Notes under the pieces: model-generated
Told to the model about the DNA's origin: nothing
Databases searched by the model: none
The model's input: only the letters and a program-made list of their open reading frames with translations
Shown here: piece after piece, positions 14,124 through 22,520 of the stretch
Layout: each line of letters begins with the position of its first letter
Position numbering within the stretch: the stretch's first letter is position 1
Program-made: the position numbers and the translations under genes
Origin: a virus
DNA length: 64,000 bases
Virus record (IMG/VR): IMGVR_UViG_3300050120_000361
Span: 1-64,000 of that record
Direction: 5' to 3' (one strand)

Positions 14124-14649
14124 TGCTTATATGGTTAATGTGCTTCAACTCCTCAAAAGAGCGCACGGTTTCAATGCAGCTCTGCTTTATGTGCTCCGGG
14201 TGGAAGGCGGATATGAACTCGAGCACGCCCGTAAGCGCCGTGGGGTTGAAGTGCTTGACGTCCTCGCCGTTCTCCTCAATTCCCCACACGTTGCTTTCAG
14301 CAAGGTATGACAGCACCACCGGCGTGTCCCCGCGCGTGGTGAGCATCAGCTTGGGCATGTCCTTCTGCCTGATGCCTGCTGCGGCAAGCGCCTTTGTGTC
14401 CCTTCCCATCCTGAACATCGTGGCAAGGAACACCTGGTATGGCGTTAGCTTGTCGATGTCGTTGAGGTCGATTTCCTCAATTTTGTTGTTTTTCATTTCT
14501 TCAAAGTTTTTGAACGCCTCGCACAGGTGATGTCTTTTGTGCGTTCGTATTTCCTTACGTGGGCCGCTTTTCACGTCAGGAAATACGAGAGGCTTGTTTT
14601 GGTTACGGCCTTTCCTCTTTCTTTCATCGGTTCGGTTATGGTACCCCAT
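14092..14649 (-). CDS. Unknown basic protein, 185 aa
   Basis: A 185-residue protein with a very basic N-terminal 45 residues (DERKRKGRNQNK, then RTHKRHH) and a helical remainder (SIGDTQRTKAA at the end). The basic start suggests nucleic-acid contact. It is the first gene of the run ending at 12691 and has the promoter at 14681-14707. Its 3' end overlaps the radical-SAM-like gene by 32 nt, which suggests joint function. No family is recognised. Confidence 0.75.
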   Translation of the reverse strand: MGYHNRTDERKRKGRNQNKPLVFPDVKSGPRKEIRTHKRHHLCEAFKNFEEMKNNKIEEIDLNDIDKLTPYQVFLATMFRMGRDTKALAAAGIRQKDMPKLMLTTRGDTPVVLSYLAESNVWGIEENGEDVKHFNPTALTGVLEFISAFHPEHIKQSCIETVRSFEELKHINHISIGDTQRTKAA

Positions 14650-14680
14650 GGTAGTAAAATATTTAACTGTGATGTAAATT

Positions 14681-14707
14681 ATATCCTATGGCTTTGGATT
14701 GTATAGG
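14681..14707 (-). promoter_or_regulatory. Putative phage promoter for 14092-14649
   Basis: The minus strand reads CCTATACAA, a spacer and AGGATATAATTTAC, ending about 30 nt before the ATG at 14649. Confidence 0.6.
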
Positions 14708-14755
14708 CTATCAGTTCGGTTTCGAGAAAACTATTTAACTGACTGCTTTGAAGAG

Positions 14756-14989
14756 TTAGCGCCTGTTTTTTGGCTTGAGCAACTCGAGGTCCACTGGCCT
14801 GAAGCCGAGGAAGTAGTCCATTTCAGGCATGAAGACGAAGACCTTGCCCTCTTTTTCGGGACCCATCACGGTTCCCGTCAGGCCAACGAAATACTCGTGC
14901 CCGTCGCCAATTGCTTTGTGGTGCTGTCCGTCGGAAACTGAAACAATTTCGACTTCGTCGCCTTCCTGGTATTCTGGTTCATTACTCAT
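14756..14989 (-). CDS. Small KOW/SH3-like protein, 77 aa
   Basis: A 77-residue protein with YQEGDEVEIVSVSDG, LTGTVMGPEKEGKVFV and FRPVDLELLKP, the rhythm of an SH3-like or KOW beta-barrel as in many small phage proteins. It is acidic in the first half. It overlaps the end of 14982-15158 by 8 nt and is the last of a four-gene cluster. A protein- or RNA-binding role is only a guess. Confidence 0.65.
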   Translation of the reverse strand: MSNEPEYQEGDEVEIVSVSDGQHHKAIGDGHEYFVGLTGTVMGPEKEGKVFVFMPEMDYFLGFRPVDLELLKPKNRR

Positions 14990-15158
14990 TGTCTTTGATT
15001 TTTATGGTTCTTTTGCGGGAGCGTATCTCCGATACGAGCCTGTCCCTTGCGGACTTGCCTGCGGAGTAGGCGTACCATATTATGTACGCTGTAACGCTGA
15101 AACCAGTAAATGCTATAGCTATAGCCCAGAACTTCAGTGCTCCCATAAGCCTAAACAT
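14982..15158 (-). CDS. Small membrane protein, 58 aa
   Basis: A 58-residue protein beginning MFRLMGALKFWAIA, with a single membrane helix at about residues 8-33 and a basic cytoplasmic-type tail (RSRKRTIKIKDNE). Its start overlaps the stop of 15151-15489 by 8 nt and its stop overlaps the start of 14756-14989 by 8 nt. Those tight overlaps support a real gene. Confidence 0.7.
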   Translation of the reverse strand: MFRLMGALKFWAIAIAFTGFSVTAYIIWYAYSAGKSARDRLVSEIRSRKRTIKIKDNE

Positions 15159-15489
15159 TTGGGACGCGTTCGGGTATCAAGTCCTTGCGGGACAATTGCC
15201 TGTGCATTTCGAAGAGCGCCGTCTTTAGCGACGAAATCACCATAGGAGCTTCAGGGTGCCGGGGGCTCCTTGAGTCTGGGAAGTTCGTGCGGTACTGCAC
15301 AACCCACAGCGCCCCGCCGCCGTCTATTGAAATCGAAAGCCCGAATGGCTCGCAATGGTAAAGCTTTTTTGGAAGCCTCTCGAGCAGTTCCTCTATGGTG
15401 AATTTCCTTTCGACTTCGCGCTGAGTCTTGATGCGCACGATGCCCGTTTCAGCTACTTCCTGCGCCTTTGTCTTCTTTTCAGTTTCCAT
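15151..15489 (-). CDS. Unknown protein, 112 aa
   Basis: A 112-residue protein with a charged N-terminal helix (METEKKTKAQEVAE) and a compact domain with GLSISIDGGGALWVVQYR, then a helix (SSLKTALFEMHRQL). The 5' end overlaps the previous membrane-protein gene by 11 nt. A purine-rich stretch (GGAGGACAGGAA) precedes the start. Function unknown. Confidence 0.75.
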   Translation of the reverse strand: METEKKTKAQEVAETGIVRIKTQREVERKFTIEELLERLPKKLYHCEPFGLSISIDGGGALWVVQYRTNFPDSRSPRHPEAPMVISSLKTALFEMHRQLSRKDLIPERVPNV

Positions 15490-15703
15490 TTCCTGTCCTC
15501 CGCTTCGCTGTCCATAGTATTCTGGCTATTCTCCATAGCCCGAGAAGCAGGCCTGCCGAGCCGAGCAATGTCGCCCCGCCGAGGCATGCGTTGGAAAGCA
15601 CGCCAAACCACCAAAGCATTAACAGCGCCCCGGACGCGAGCAGAAGCACTACCGCGAAAACCCCCTCGCCTCCGTAGTTCAGTTCATTCTTGTCTATTTT
15701 CAT
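15479..15703 (-). CDS. Small membrane protein, two helices
   Basis: A 74-residue protein with membrane segments at about residues 14-34 and 41-60 (Leu/Gly/Ala-rich) and a basic C-terminus (ARILWTAKRRTGNGN). It is the first gene after the promoter at 15731-15758 and begins with an AAAAATCATG start context. Function unknown. Confidence 0.7.
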   Translation of the reverse strand: MKIDKNELNYGGEGVFAVVLLLASGALLMLWWFGVLSNACLGGATLLGSAGLLLGLWRIARILWTAKRRTGNGN

Positions 15704-15730
15704 GATTTTTATGATTTATCGTTGCTCCAC

Positions 15731-15758
15731 ATATCCCATGGGATATGGTGTTATAGGG
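15731..15758 (-). promoter_or_regulatory. Putative phage promoter for 15479-15703
   Basis: The minus strand reads CCCTATAA, 13 nt, GGGATAT, and the ATG follows 28 nt later. The proximal part is also a palindrome, ATATCCCATGGGATAT. Confidence 0.65.
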
Positions 15759-15951
15759 CATCATTGCCCGTGCGTTTATCCCAAGGTAGTGAGCTTGTAA
15801 GCAACGTCAAAGCGCAAAAGGACAGTACGAATATTGCGGTATTGGTCTGAACATCATTAAATGGCGTCCAATCCCTTGAGTAGTGGAAGTACCACAGCAG
15901 CAGTATGTCAAGCAGTCACCCTACGCCAAAACCAAATGAATTCCATTTCAT
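15751..15951 (-). pseudogene. Membrane-protein frame broken by TGA at codon 12
   Basis: From the ATG at 15951, three nt after the stop of the helicase gene, a 66-codon frame runs to a TAA at 15751-15753, interrupted only by a TGA at 15916-15918. With the TGA read as Trp the product would be a small protein with two hydrophobic segments (LLDILLLWYF and FVLSFCALTLL). A single TGG-to-TGA change would explain it; programmed read-through is less likely. The remaining 15704-15953 holds only the promoter. Confidence 0.5.
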
Positions 15952-15953
15952 GT

Positions 15954-17906
15954 TCAGAGCTTTAGGAATGTCACGCGCTTGGTTATGAAGTCCTGCGTCT
16001 TGAATATGAGCTTCTCCAATGAGGAGTCGAGCAGGTATGTTACAGACCAGTCCTCTACGAAGCGGTTGGTACGGCCAATGGCCTGAACCAGCTTCTCAAG
16101 CGTCTGCCTCTCGTACCAGAAAGCGAACCTGTCCATCTTCTTTTTTGTGTATTCCGTCAGGCCTGAGTAAGGCGCCTTGACCACGATGTTGAAGCGCCCC
16201 ATGTCACCAGAAAGGTCGAGGCCCTCGTACAGGGACGGCCCTACGATGACGTACGGCGGAGAAGACAGGTCCTTCATCCTGCGCACAGCCTCCTCCTTCT
16301 CGGCGGAGTTCGTGTAGAACAGGTACCTGTGCGGGTGGGTTACGGCGCCGGCCCGGTACACGGCCTCCTTGAGCTTTTCAGCTATCTGGAATGTTGACGT
16401 GTGTATGATGCCCTTCTCCTTTGGGTGCCTCTTCTCAGCAACCTTAATGGCGTCCAGGAGGACTGAGTGTATGTTCTCATTGAACTTAGAGTAGTTGAGG
16501 TAGCCTGACTTGGTCAGGTATATCGGCGACTTGTCGAAGTTGAAGTTGGACGCGAGCCTGAAGCCGGAGTACTCCTCCTTCTTCATGCCCATCAGCAGAG
16601 CGAACTCGTCCACGTTTCCGAGCGTGGCGCTCATGAACACCGCGCGGTCAACCTTTGTCAGGAAGTGCTTCCTGCACATCTCGGCCTCGTTCATGTCGTA
16701 CACGGTGTGCCTGAAAGTCTTGTACGAGCCGCCCTCGATTATGCTGTTCGTCACGAACTCGCTTTCTATGAAAAGGTCGTCAGGCCTAAGCGCGAGCTCG
16801 TCCAGGTACTTGATGTCAGGCATGCCCTTCATCTCCTCCACGATCTTCTTCACCTCCTTGTCGAACATCTGCTTGAAGGTCTCGTTCTTGGCCTTCATCT
16901 CCGTGTTCAGCGCTGCGAGCCACTTGACCAGGAGCAGGTAGTTGTCAACGTGCTCGCGTATGTCGTCCAGCGTGGGCCTGTCCATACTGAACAGCTTGAA
17001 GGCGGCCATCAGGGGCTCCCTGCCCTCCTTGAGCATCGCGCCGGCCGCGTTCTTGAAGTTTATCTCGACCTGCTGGAATATCTTGTATATCCTGTTCATG
17101 CCCCACTGCGTGAGGGCCAGGTTGAAGTGGCTGAGCACTATGTCAGGAACCAGGTGGGCCTCATCGCATATCGTTAGCGGCCTGATGCCGAAGTACGGGT
17201 TCTGCTTCATCTTCATTATGTTGATGAAGTACGCGTAGTTAAGCACGGCGCAGCCGGCCTCCGAGGTCTGGAACCTCTTCTGTATGTACGGGCACGTGTC
17301 GTAGCAGCCGAGCGCCATTATGTCTGGGCGCTTCATTCCCAGACAGTACCTGTCAGGGTACTTCACTGGAACCTTCTCCTCCTCGGTCAGGAGCGTGCAA
17401 AGGTAGTTGGACGTGCCCTTAAGCATTGAGAACCAGCGGTGCATGTCGAACTTGTCGAAGTCCTGCTCGAGCTGTTCCTGCAGGGCCTTGGAACTCGTCA
17501 GGAAGTAGGAGTGCCCGCTGAAGTTCCGCAGGTATGCTCCCTCGCCGTCTATGGGGTCAACGCCCTCCATCACCCAGTCAAGGTAGGCCGTGCAGTAGTG
17601 TATCATGTCGCCTATTATCGACTTGCCCGTGCCGGTGGGTGCCGACAGCAGAACGTAAGGCTTCTTCTCAATGTAGAGCGACTTCAGCACGCTGTAGAGA
17701 GTTATTATGAGGGTCTCATCCTTCCTGAAGAGCGGGTTGAAGTTGAGGCATGTACCCAATGCGACCCTGATATGGCTGTCCATTTCAGCCGCGTTCGGGA
17801 ACAGCACCTGTTCGTGCTGGCTTGGCTCCTCCTCAGGAGCTGGGATTATAGCTGTCTCTCCAAGGGGGTCTTCATCGTCCCAGTCAAGGTCTCCGTATTC
17901 AATCAT
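15954..17906 (-). CDS. XPD/DinG-type superfamily 2 DNA helicase
   Basis: A 650-residue helicase. Residues 89-96 are the Walker A loop (APTGTGKS), DEAH is at 248-251, a motif with SATL is at about 432 and QAIGRTNR, the arginine-finger motif VI, is near 615. Between Walker A and DEAH, cysteines at 170 (in NYLC), 188, 201 and 205 match the iron-sulfur-cluster domain of XPD/DinG helicases. It would unwind DNA 5' to 3' during repair or replication. The acidic N-terminal 40 residues are extra. It overlaps 17903-18367 by ATGA. Confidence 0.85.
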   Translation of the reverse strand: MIEYGDLDWDDEDPLGETAIIPAPEEEPSQHEQVLFPNAAEMDSHIRVALGTCLNFNPLFRKDETLIITLYSVLKSLYIEKKPYVLLSAPTGTGKSIIGDMIHYCTAYLDWVMEGVDPIDGEGAYLRNFSGHSYFLTSSKALQEQLEQDFDKFDMHRWFSMLKGTSNYLCTLLTEEEKVPVKYPDRYCLGMKRPDIMALGCYDTCPYIQKRFQTSEAGCAVLNYAYFINIMKMKQNPYFGIRPLTICDEAHLVPDIVLSHFNLALTQWGMNRIYKIFQQVEINFKNAAGAMLKEGREPLMAAFKLFSMDRPTLDDIREHVDNYLLLVKWLAALNTEMKAKNETFKQMFDKEVKKIVEEMKGMPDIKYLDELALRPDDLFIESEFVTNSIIEGGSYKTFRHTVYDMNEAEMCRKHFLTKVDRAVFMSATLGNVDEFALLMGMKKEEYSGFRLASNFNFDKSPIYLTKSGYLNYSKFNENIHSVLLDAIKVAEKRHPKEKGIIHTSTFQIAEKLKEAVYRAGAVTHPHRYLFYTNSAEKEEAVRRMKDLSSPPYVIVGPSLYEGLDLSGDMGRFNIVVKAPYSGLTEYTKKKMDRFAFWYERQTLEKLVQAIGRTNRFVEDWSVTYLLDSSLEKLIFKTQDFITKRVTFLKL

Positions 17907-18367
17907 CTCTTGTTTGCTAATTTGTTGTAGTAGTAGTGCCTTTCGATTATCAGCTCAATGTACCTGCACACCGTGTCAAAATCGAGCATGGTGTCATCCT
18001 CGTCGTAAAGCACGTCCTTGACGTCCGGATGGCGCATAACGGTCACGTACTCCAAAGGCTCGCATATCTCAAGCAGACGTTCAGTTATGGGTTCAAATGC
18101 CTTGTGGTCGTCAAGCTCATTGTCTTCAAAGCCCGTATTGGCCCCGTAGTACCAGTCTACCGTGAACCCGATAGCATTGTCCTCCGGGAACACGAGTATG
18201 GTCAAATCGTTTTTGAAGCAGTCGTAGGTCAGCATCGCCCTGTCAGTGCCGGTTATGCCGACGGCTATCTGCTTTTTGCCATCGTGCAGCACGGCCTTTT
18301 CCATCAGGAAAGTGAACATGTCCTGCAGCACAGGACTGAGCGTGGTTATGTCTATATTGTTTTCCAT
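17903..18367 (-). CDS. Unknown acidic protein, 154 aa
   Basis: A 154-residue, strongly acidic protein with strands and helices (KQIAVGITGTDRAMLTYD, then FVVDWYYG-like segments) and a Tyr/His-rich end (IERHYYYNKLANKR). It overlaps the helicase start by ATGA, so it may work with it, but no motif is recognised. Confidence 0.8.
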   Translation of the reverse strand: MENNIDITTLSPVLQDMFTFLMEKAVLHDGKKQIAVGITGTDRAMLTYDCFKNDLTILVFPEDNAIGFTVDWYYGANTGFEDNELDDHKAFEPITERLLEICEPLEYVTVMRHPDVKDVLYDEDDTMLDFDTVCRYIELIIERHYYYNKLANKR

Positions 18368-18378
18368 TCAAATTTGGC

Positions 18379-19116
18379 TTAAAAGTTCCCGTAACAGAAC
18401 AGGTTAATCACGAATTTTTCGGCGTCCTCCATGCGCACCACAGAGCCGTACAGCTTGTCGTACTCGAGGAACCTAACATTGTCAAGCGAGCGGTTCTCGT
18501 TGAGGTCGGACGACAACACCTTGAATATGGTGTAGTTGAATGACACGCTGTTGTTCTGGCTGAACTTGATTATGTACTCGAAGCGGTTGTACATCTTCTG
18601 CATGAAGACCTGCTGGTTCTCAAGCTTTCCGCCGATCTTGGACTTGTATGGGATGAGGAAGTACGAGTTGGTCAGTAGGTCATGGTACTTCGGCTTCTCA
18701 ATCATGTTCACTATGTTCCTGATGAGCTGGTTGGGAACGTCGTTGTAGCCCAGGCACACGCGGTTGTACATCTGCAGGTACTGGAAGAAGCACGTCTCCA
18801 CCTCGAGCATGTTCCTGTTGATGGACTGCATTATCTTCATCTCCTCTGGGCCCATTGGCTTCAAGGCGTGCACGAGCATTTCGTTCCTTTCCACCATAAG
18901 CTTTACAAAGCCCATGATGATTATGCTGTCCGAATTGAATATGAGGTCCGACTTGATGTTGAGCTGGTTGGGCGCTGCGACGCGGGAGTAAGGCCCGTAT
19001 ATGACGTCGTTGAGGCGGTCGCTTATCTGCAGCTGGAAGTTGTTGAATGCGCTCAGAGGGCTCTCTATCTCCCTGAATGCCTTGTCGAGTACTGGTGATT
19101 GGTTGTTGGCGCTCAT
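18379..19116 (-). CDS. Unknown helical protein, 245 aa
   Basis: A 245-residue protein starting MSANNQSPVLDKAF, mostly helical, with many Asn, Met and Tyr residues and no obvious catalytic motif. An upstream in-frame ATG at 19134 lies within the preceding small gene, so the ATG at 19116 is preferred. It ends 12 nt before 17903-18367 and belongs to the helicase transcription unit. Confidence 0.75.
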   Translation of the reverse strand: MSANNQSPVLDKAFREIESPLSAFNNFQLQISDRLNDVIYGPYSRVAAPNQLNIKSDLIFNSDSIIIMGFVKLMVERNEMLVHALKPMGPEEMKIMQSINRNMLEVETCFFQYLQMYNRVCLGYNDVPNQLIRNIVNMIEKPKYHDLLTNSYFLIPYKSKIGGKLENQQVFMQKMYNRFEYIIKFSQNNSVSFNYTIFKVLSSDLNENRSLDNVRFLEYDKLYGSVVRMEDAEKFVINLFCYGNF

Positions 19117-19120
19117 GTCT

Positions 19121-19237
19121 CTATATCTTTTCAACTACCTTGAGAATTTCAGAACAGTGCGGTTTCTTGCGGAACAGTCCAGCTACGACTTTCAGTATCG
19201 AAAGGAGTCTGAACCTTATGGATTGGGGCCTTCTCAT
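19121..19237 (-). CDS. Very small basic protein, 38 aa
   Basis: A 38-residue frame beginning MRRPQSIRFRLLSI with about ten basic residues and one amphipathic helix. It occupies the gap between 19263-19670 and 18379-19116 and ends 4 nt before the latter's ATG. The spacing is suggestive, but there is no further support. Confidence 0.45.
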   Translation of the reverse strand: MRRPQSIRFRLLSILKVVAGLFRKKPHCSEILKVVEKI

Positions 19238-19262
19238 GCTATTTGCGTTTATCTTGTTATCG

Positions 19263-19670
19263 TTAATTTTTGGTTTCTGGTGGTGCGGGGTTTTCCGCCT
19301 TTTCCTTGCTGAGCCTGTAGTACTCGTTCCAGTAAGCCACCTTCTCGTTTATCAGGGGTATGAACTTGGTCTCGAACGTGTCTTCGTACCAGCTGGTGGT
19401 GTTTATTATCGCGGACATCTGCATCATTTCGAACGCCTCGTCCTGGTCGAGGCCTCCCTTGTATGGGAAGTCCCCGTGGTTTGTCACGCCGTAGGAGCCT
19501 ACGCTCATGCTGCCGCCGTTGCAGTACAGCAGGTAGGCGTAGCGCACCCACCGCTCAACAGTCGGGTTCTCCAGGGGCATGTGTGGCTGTTGGTGGTGCT
19601 TGTGGCTTCCGTGCAGTTGGTTGTCAATTAGGGTTGTCATCCAAACCGTAAGTGGTGATGTTTCAGGCAT
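19263..19670 (-). CDS. Unknown protein, 135 aa
   Basis: A 135-residue protein with a His-rich N-terminal stretch (GSHKHHQQPHMP, residues about 21-32), a compact aromatic-rich centre and a Pro-rich tail (NPAPPETKN). The His cluster might bind metal. It overlaps 19663-20094 by 8 nt. Function unknown. Confidence 0.75.
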   Translation of the reverse strand: MPETSPLTVWMTTLIDNQLHGSHKHHQQPHMPLENPTVERWVRYAYLLYCNGGSMSVGSYGVTNHGDFPYKGGLDQDEAFEMMQMSAIINTTSWYEDTFETKFIPLINEKVAYWNEYYRLSKEKAENPAPPETKN

Positions 19671-20094
19671 TGTCGTTTGGGTTTTTCTTTACCATAAAAT
19701 CGAATTTGTTTCCCTTCATCATCGGGTTGCTTCCGCAGAATGCTATAGTACCTATGTGGTAGTCGGACGCTGACCAGCTGAAGTAGCCCTGGCGCCTCTC
19801 GATAAAGGCCTCCGTTCCCTGCAGGTCCACCCTGTCGTTAACGTGGAGCATTATGCCGAATGACTGGTTGTCAGGGAATATAGGTATGAGCATCCCGGTG
19901 GGCTCGCACATGGTGTGCGGAAGCACCTCAACGTAGCTTTCTATTTCGAGCATGTTTATCTTTGAGCGCATGAAGTACCAGGCCTCCCCTATGTATATCG
20001 GATAGCCGAAGCACCAGTGCCCTTCAACGCTAACCGCCTTCCATGGGGCTGTATTCGGTCCGTCAATGAATTTCAGGTTGTTCCTCATTATCAA
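19663..20094 (-). CDS. Possible YopX-like phage protein, 143 aa
   Basis: A 143-residue beta-rich protein. The order of a Trp/Gly-rich opening (HWCFGYPIYIGEAWYF), a central EPTGM and a VNDRV segment is reminiscent of YopX-type phage proteins, whose function is unknown. The resemblance is weak and other beta-barrel folds are possible. It overlaps both neighbours (32 nt with 20063-21100), so it is part of a coupled series. Confidence 0.55.
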   Translation of the reverse strand: MIMRNNLKFIDGPNTAPWKAVSVEGHWCFGYPIYIGEAWYFMRSKINMLEIESYVEVLPHTMCEPTGMLIPIFPDNQSFGIMLHVNDRVDLQGTEAFIERRQGYFSWSASDYHIGTIAFCGSNPMMKGNKFDFMVKKNPNDNA

Positions 20095-21100
20095 GTATGT
20101 TTTTAATGTCAGCGCCCATAGTAAGCCTCCTCTGAAGCTCGGTTAGGAAACCGCGCATCGCGTCAGACTCGCCTATGTTCATCTCCCCTTCGAAAGTGTT
20201 CCTTATCATGTTGAGCCCCTTGCCAAAGTCCCTGTAAACCGCGAGAACCATAAGGTACAGGGCGTGCGCCGGCTGCTGGTTGTCATCCGTTTTGGGTATG
20301 CCGGCAATCCAAAGCCTCTTGGCCCTGTGGTCGACTTCCGCCCTGAGCTGGTTGTTAAACCAAATGGTGTTCACTCCGTTTCGCGCGTTCAGCAGCAGCA
20401 CCCCATTGTCGGCAATATCCACGTAGTGGGAAAGAAGTGGCTCGTTTCGGTGCCTCCACTGCAGGTTTGGCACATTCAGCACAAGGCCTTTCTTCCAAAC
20501 CAGGTCAATGCCCAAACGCCACATGTCCTCGCGGAACTGCCTGTACGATGTGACGGGCAGGTCGTAGGTGTGCACTGTTGGCTTCTTGCCCATTCCAGCG
20601 TTCACCAGAACCTCCCAGGCCATTGGCCTGTTCAGGTAGGGCGCGCAATACTTTATGATGTGCTGAGTGGCGCCGTACTCGTCGGTCACGTTCCAAACTC
20701 CCTGCTTGTCAAGGACAACGTTTTCGTAGTACTGCTCAATAGCCTCCCTGTTGAAGCTCTCGTCCACGTCATGCCGCGAAGGATGCCACCTATCGCAGTC
20801 GTAAAACCACCCGATGGTTTCCTTCTGTTTGGAGTGCCTGGCCACATCGTCTTCGTGTATTGTACGCCAATTGTCCTTGGAGTCAAGGACCTTAACACGC
20901 ACGGCGCACTCCGCGAAGTAGCATATTGACTCGTTGGCCGGAACCACGATGTGCTTCTCCCAATGCCTTTTGGATATTGCCGCGTCTGAATTGTGCTCCT
21001 TTTCGAACTTGTCCCACAATTCTTGCTCGTACCGCTTGCTGAATGGGTTGACGTACATGACCTTGCCGTATACGTACTGCAGTATGTGGTTGTTAAGCAT
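20063..21100 (-). CDS. Unknown protein, 345 aa
   Basis: A 345-residue protein rich in Trp, Tyr and His, with charged helical segments at both ends. The centre (YDLPVTSYRQFREDMWRLGIDL, then WRHRNEPLLSHYVDI) gives no recognised motif. The start ATG lies 5 nt after the stop of 21106-22080. It sits between a winged-helix-like gene and a YopX-like gene, a context that gives no clear role. Confidence 0.75.
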   Translation of the reverse strand: MLNNHILQYVYGKVMYVNPFSKRYEQELWDKFEKEHNSDAAISKRHWEKHIVVPANESICYFAECAVRVKVLDSKDNWRTIHEDDVARHSKQKETIGWFYDCDRWHPSRHDVDESFNREAIEQYYENVVLDKQGVWNVTDEYGATQHIIKYCAPYLNRPMAWEVLVNAGMGKKPTVHTYDLPVTSYRQFREDMWRLGIDLVWKKGLVLNVPNLQWRHRNEPLLSHYVDIADNGVLLLNARNGVNTIWFNNQLRAEVDHRAKRLWIAGIPKTDDNQQPAHALYLMVLAVYRDFGKGLNMIRNTFEGEMNIGESDAMRGFLTELQRRLTMGADIKNILDNEEQPEIH

Positions 21101-21105
21101 TGACG

Positions 21106-22080
21106 TCAGTCGGCCATCTCAACCAGTATGTCCGAAACGGATACCAGGCTCTGCGCGTAACCCTGGAACAGCTCGCGGAGCTTGTCTATGCCCTCGGACG
21201 CGTCAAGGAACTCCTGCACGTCAAACTTGGTGGTGGTTCCAGCGTTGGTGAACCTGTAGAAGGTCAGTTCGAAACGTCCCTTAATGGCGGTTATCTTGGC
21301 GTAGTTGATGCTCTCTCCGTCTGAGGAGTAGGGTATGCCGTTCCCGCTGAATATGAAGTCGGAGAAGTTGAATATCCGGTTCAGGCCTATCTTGTTGTAG
21401 TCGCGCTCCTCCTTGGATTTGGTAAGCTCGGCAATCATTTCCTTTGTGGAGATTTCCGACCTTACGGTGAATTCCCTGAACTCGACGTACTCGCCCTCGT
21501 TGCCGCCATCAATGGTGAGCCTGTCGCGGAATATCACGGTAACGTCCGTTGCGTCGTCGCCCACAACGTTTATCTTCAGCAGGATGTTCTCAGACCACGG
21601 AAGTATCTTGTTGACCAGCTGCTTGTAAGCCGGGTTCTGCTGCAGGCGGGACTTCTTCTCCTTGAGGACGGACTCGCGTATCAGGTCCAAAAGGGTTGAC
21701 TTGTTGCTGGATGGGAGCTGCACATTCCATATAATGCGCCTTATATCAAAGTCTATTGGGAACTCGTACCATGCCCCGCGGGACACGAGAAGCTTGGAAT
21801 TCTCAGGATTTTTGTGGTCCACCTGGCGTATAACCGTTATTGGAAGCATTATGTTTCCGTCGAGTATCACCTTGTCGCCCTCTGGCGGTGTCTCGTAGTA
21901 GTACTCGCGCGTTCCCGTATTGAACTTGATAACGCCCTTGGCGAGCAGGGTCTCCACTATATCGTTGAGCGTCTTTTCGGAAACTGACATGTTCGCCTTC
22001 AAGGCGTCAAAGGTCCGAAAGCCTTCGTTGAATTTTGACAAGAATGTGGCCTCAAGAGAGGTCAAGGATTTGACTTCCAT
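21106..22080 (-). CDS. Protein with N-terminal winged-helix-like domain
   Basis: A 324-residue protein. Residues about 5-70 (LTSLEATFLSKFNEG, then LNDIVETLLAKGVIKFN and EYYYETP) have the helix-helix-wing pattern of a winged helix-turn-helix domain. The rest is alpha/beta with many charged residues and ends in an acidic helix. It could be a DNA-binding regulatory or replication protein; that is inferred from the N-terminus only. Confidence 0.65.
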   Translation of the reverse strand: MEVKSLTSLEATFLSKFNEGFRTFDALKANMSVSEKTLNDIVETLLAKGVIKFNTGTREYYYETPPEGDKVILDGNIMLPITVIRQVDHKNPENSKLLVSRGAWYEFPIDFDIRRIIWNVQLPSSNKSTLLDLIRESVLKEKKSRLQQNPAYKQLVNKILPWSENILLKINVVGDDATDVTVIFRDRLTIDGGNEGEYVEFREFTVRSEISTKEMIAELTKSKEERDYNKIGLNRIFNFSDFIFSGNGIPYSSDGESINYAKITAIKGRFELTFYRFTNAGTTTKFDVQEFLDASEGIDKLRELFQGYAQSLVSVSDILVEMAD

Positions 22081-22111
22081 TAGTTTATATTAATTAGTAC
22101 GTTTAAGATTT

Positions 22112-22399
22112 TTAATTCAAGTTGATGTCCATGAACTCTTCCATGAACATCCTGCTCAGTCTCTTGCGCTTGGGTTGCGCTTTGGAGGCGGGCTTCTCCT
22201 GCCCCTTTATGGATAGGGCTTTGATGTTGGTCAGGTCGTCCCAAGGTATCTCTTCAGTGGTGGCGAGTTCGGTGACTATGGACACGTAGCCCGTCTTGGC
22301 GTGCATGTAGGTGCGCCCGATTACGTACAGGCCGTCGTAGTACGCGGTTACCCAGATGTCGTTCACGAATTTCACCTTTCCTGGGCTTTGTGCGTTCAT
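22112..22399 (-). CDS. Unknown protein, 95 aa
   Basis: A 95-residue protein with a strand-rich first half (IWVTAYYDGLYVIGRTY) and a Lys-rich stretch (KAQPKRKRLSRMF) near residue 75. It is the first gene after the promoter at 22428-22454. Function unknown. Confidence 0.75.
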   Translation of the reverse strand: MNAQSPGKVKFVNDIWVTAYYDGLYVIGRTYMHAKTGYVSIVTELATTEEIPWDDLTNIKALSIKGQEKPASKAQPKRKRLSRMFMEEFMDINLN

Positions 22400-22427
22400 G
22401 GCTGTTTTGTTTTATTCGATAGATAAC

Positions 22428-22454
22428 ATATCCTGCGGAGCGGATATTTATAGG
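22428..22454 (-). promoter_or_regulatory. Putative phage promoter for 22112-22399
   Basis: The minus strand reads CCTATAA, about 14 nt, AGGATATGTTATC and the ATG about 30 nt later. ATATCC and GGATAT also form an inverted repeat inside it. Confidence 0.6.
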
Positions 22455-22516
22455 CTTTCTAACGCAACTCGCACGATTATTTCTAACATGCGGGCCGCGT
22501 CAGTTTTATGGCGCAT
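22448..22516 (-). CDS. Possible 22-codon peptide
   Basis: A frame beginning MRHKTDAARML follows the ligase stop by 4 nt and ends with a TAA that is part of the promoter at 22428-22454. It may be only an incidental open stretch. Confidence 0.25.
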   Translation of the reverse strand: MRHKTDAARMLEIIVRVALESL

Positions 22517-22520
22517 GGTA

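Noticed and set aside
15916-15918. Use of TGA as a sense codon in this genome
   Set aside because: TGA ends several clear genes (for example at 11370-11372) and no other long gene has internal TGA.
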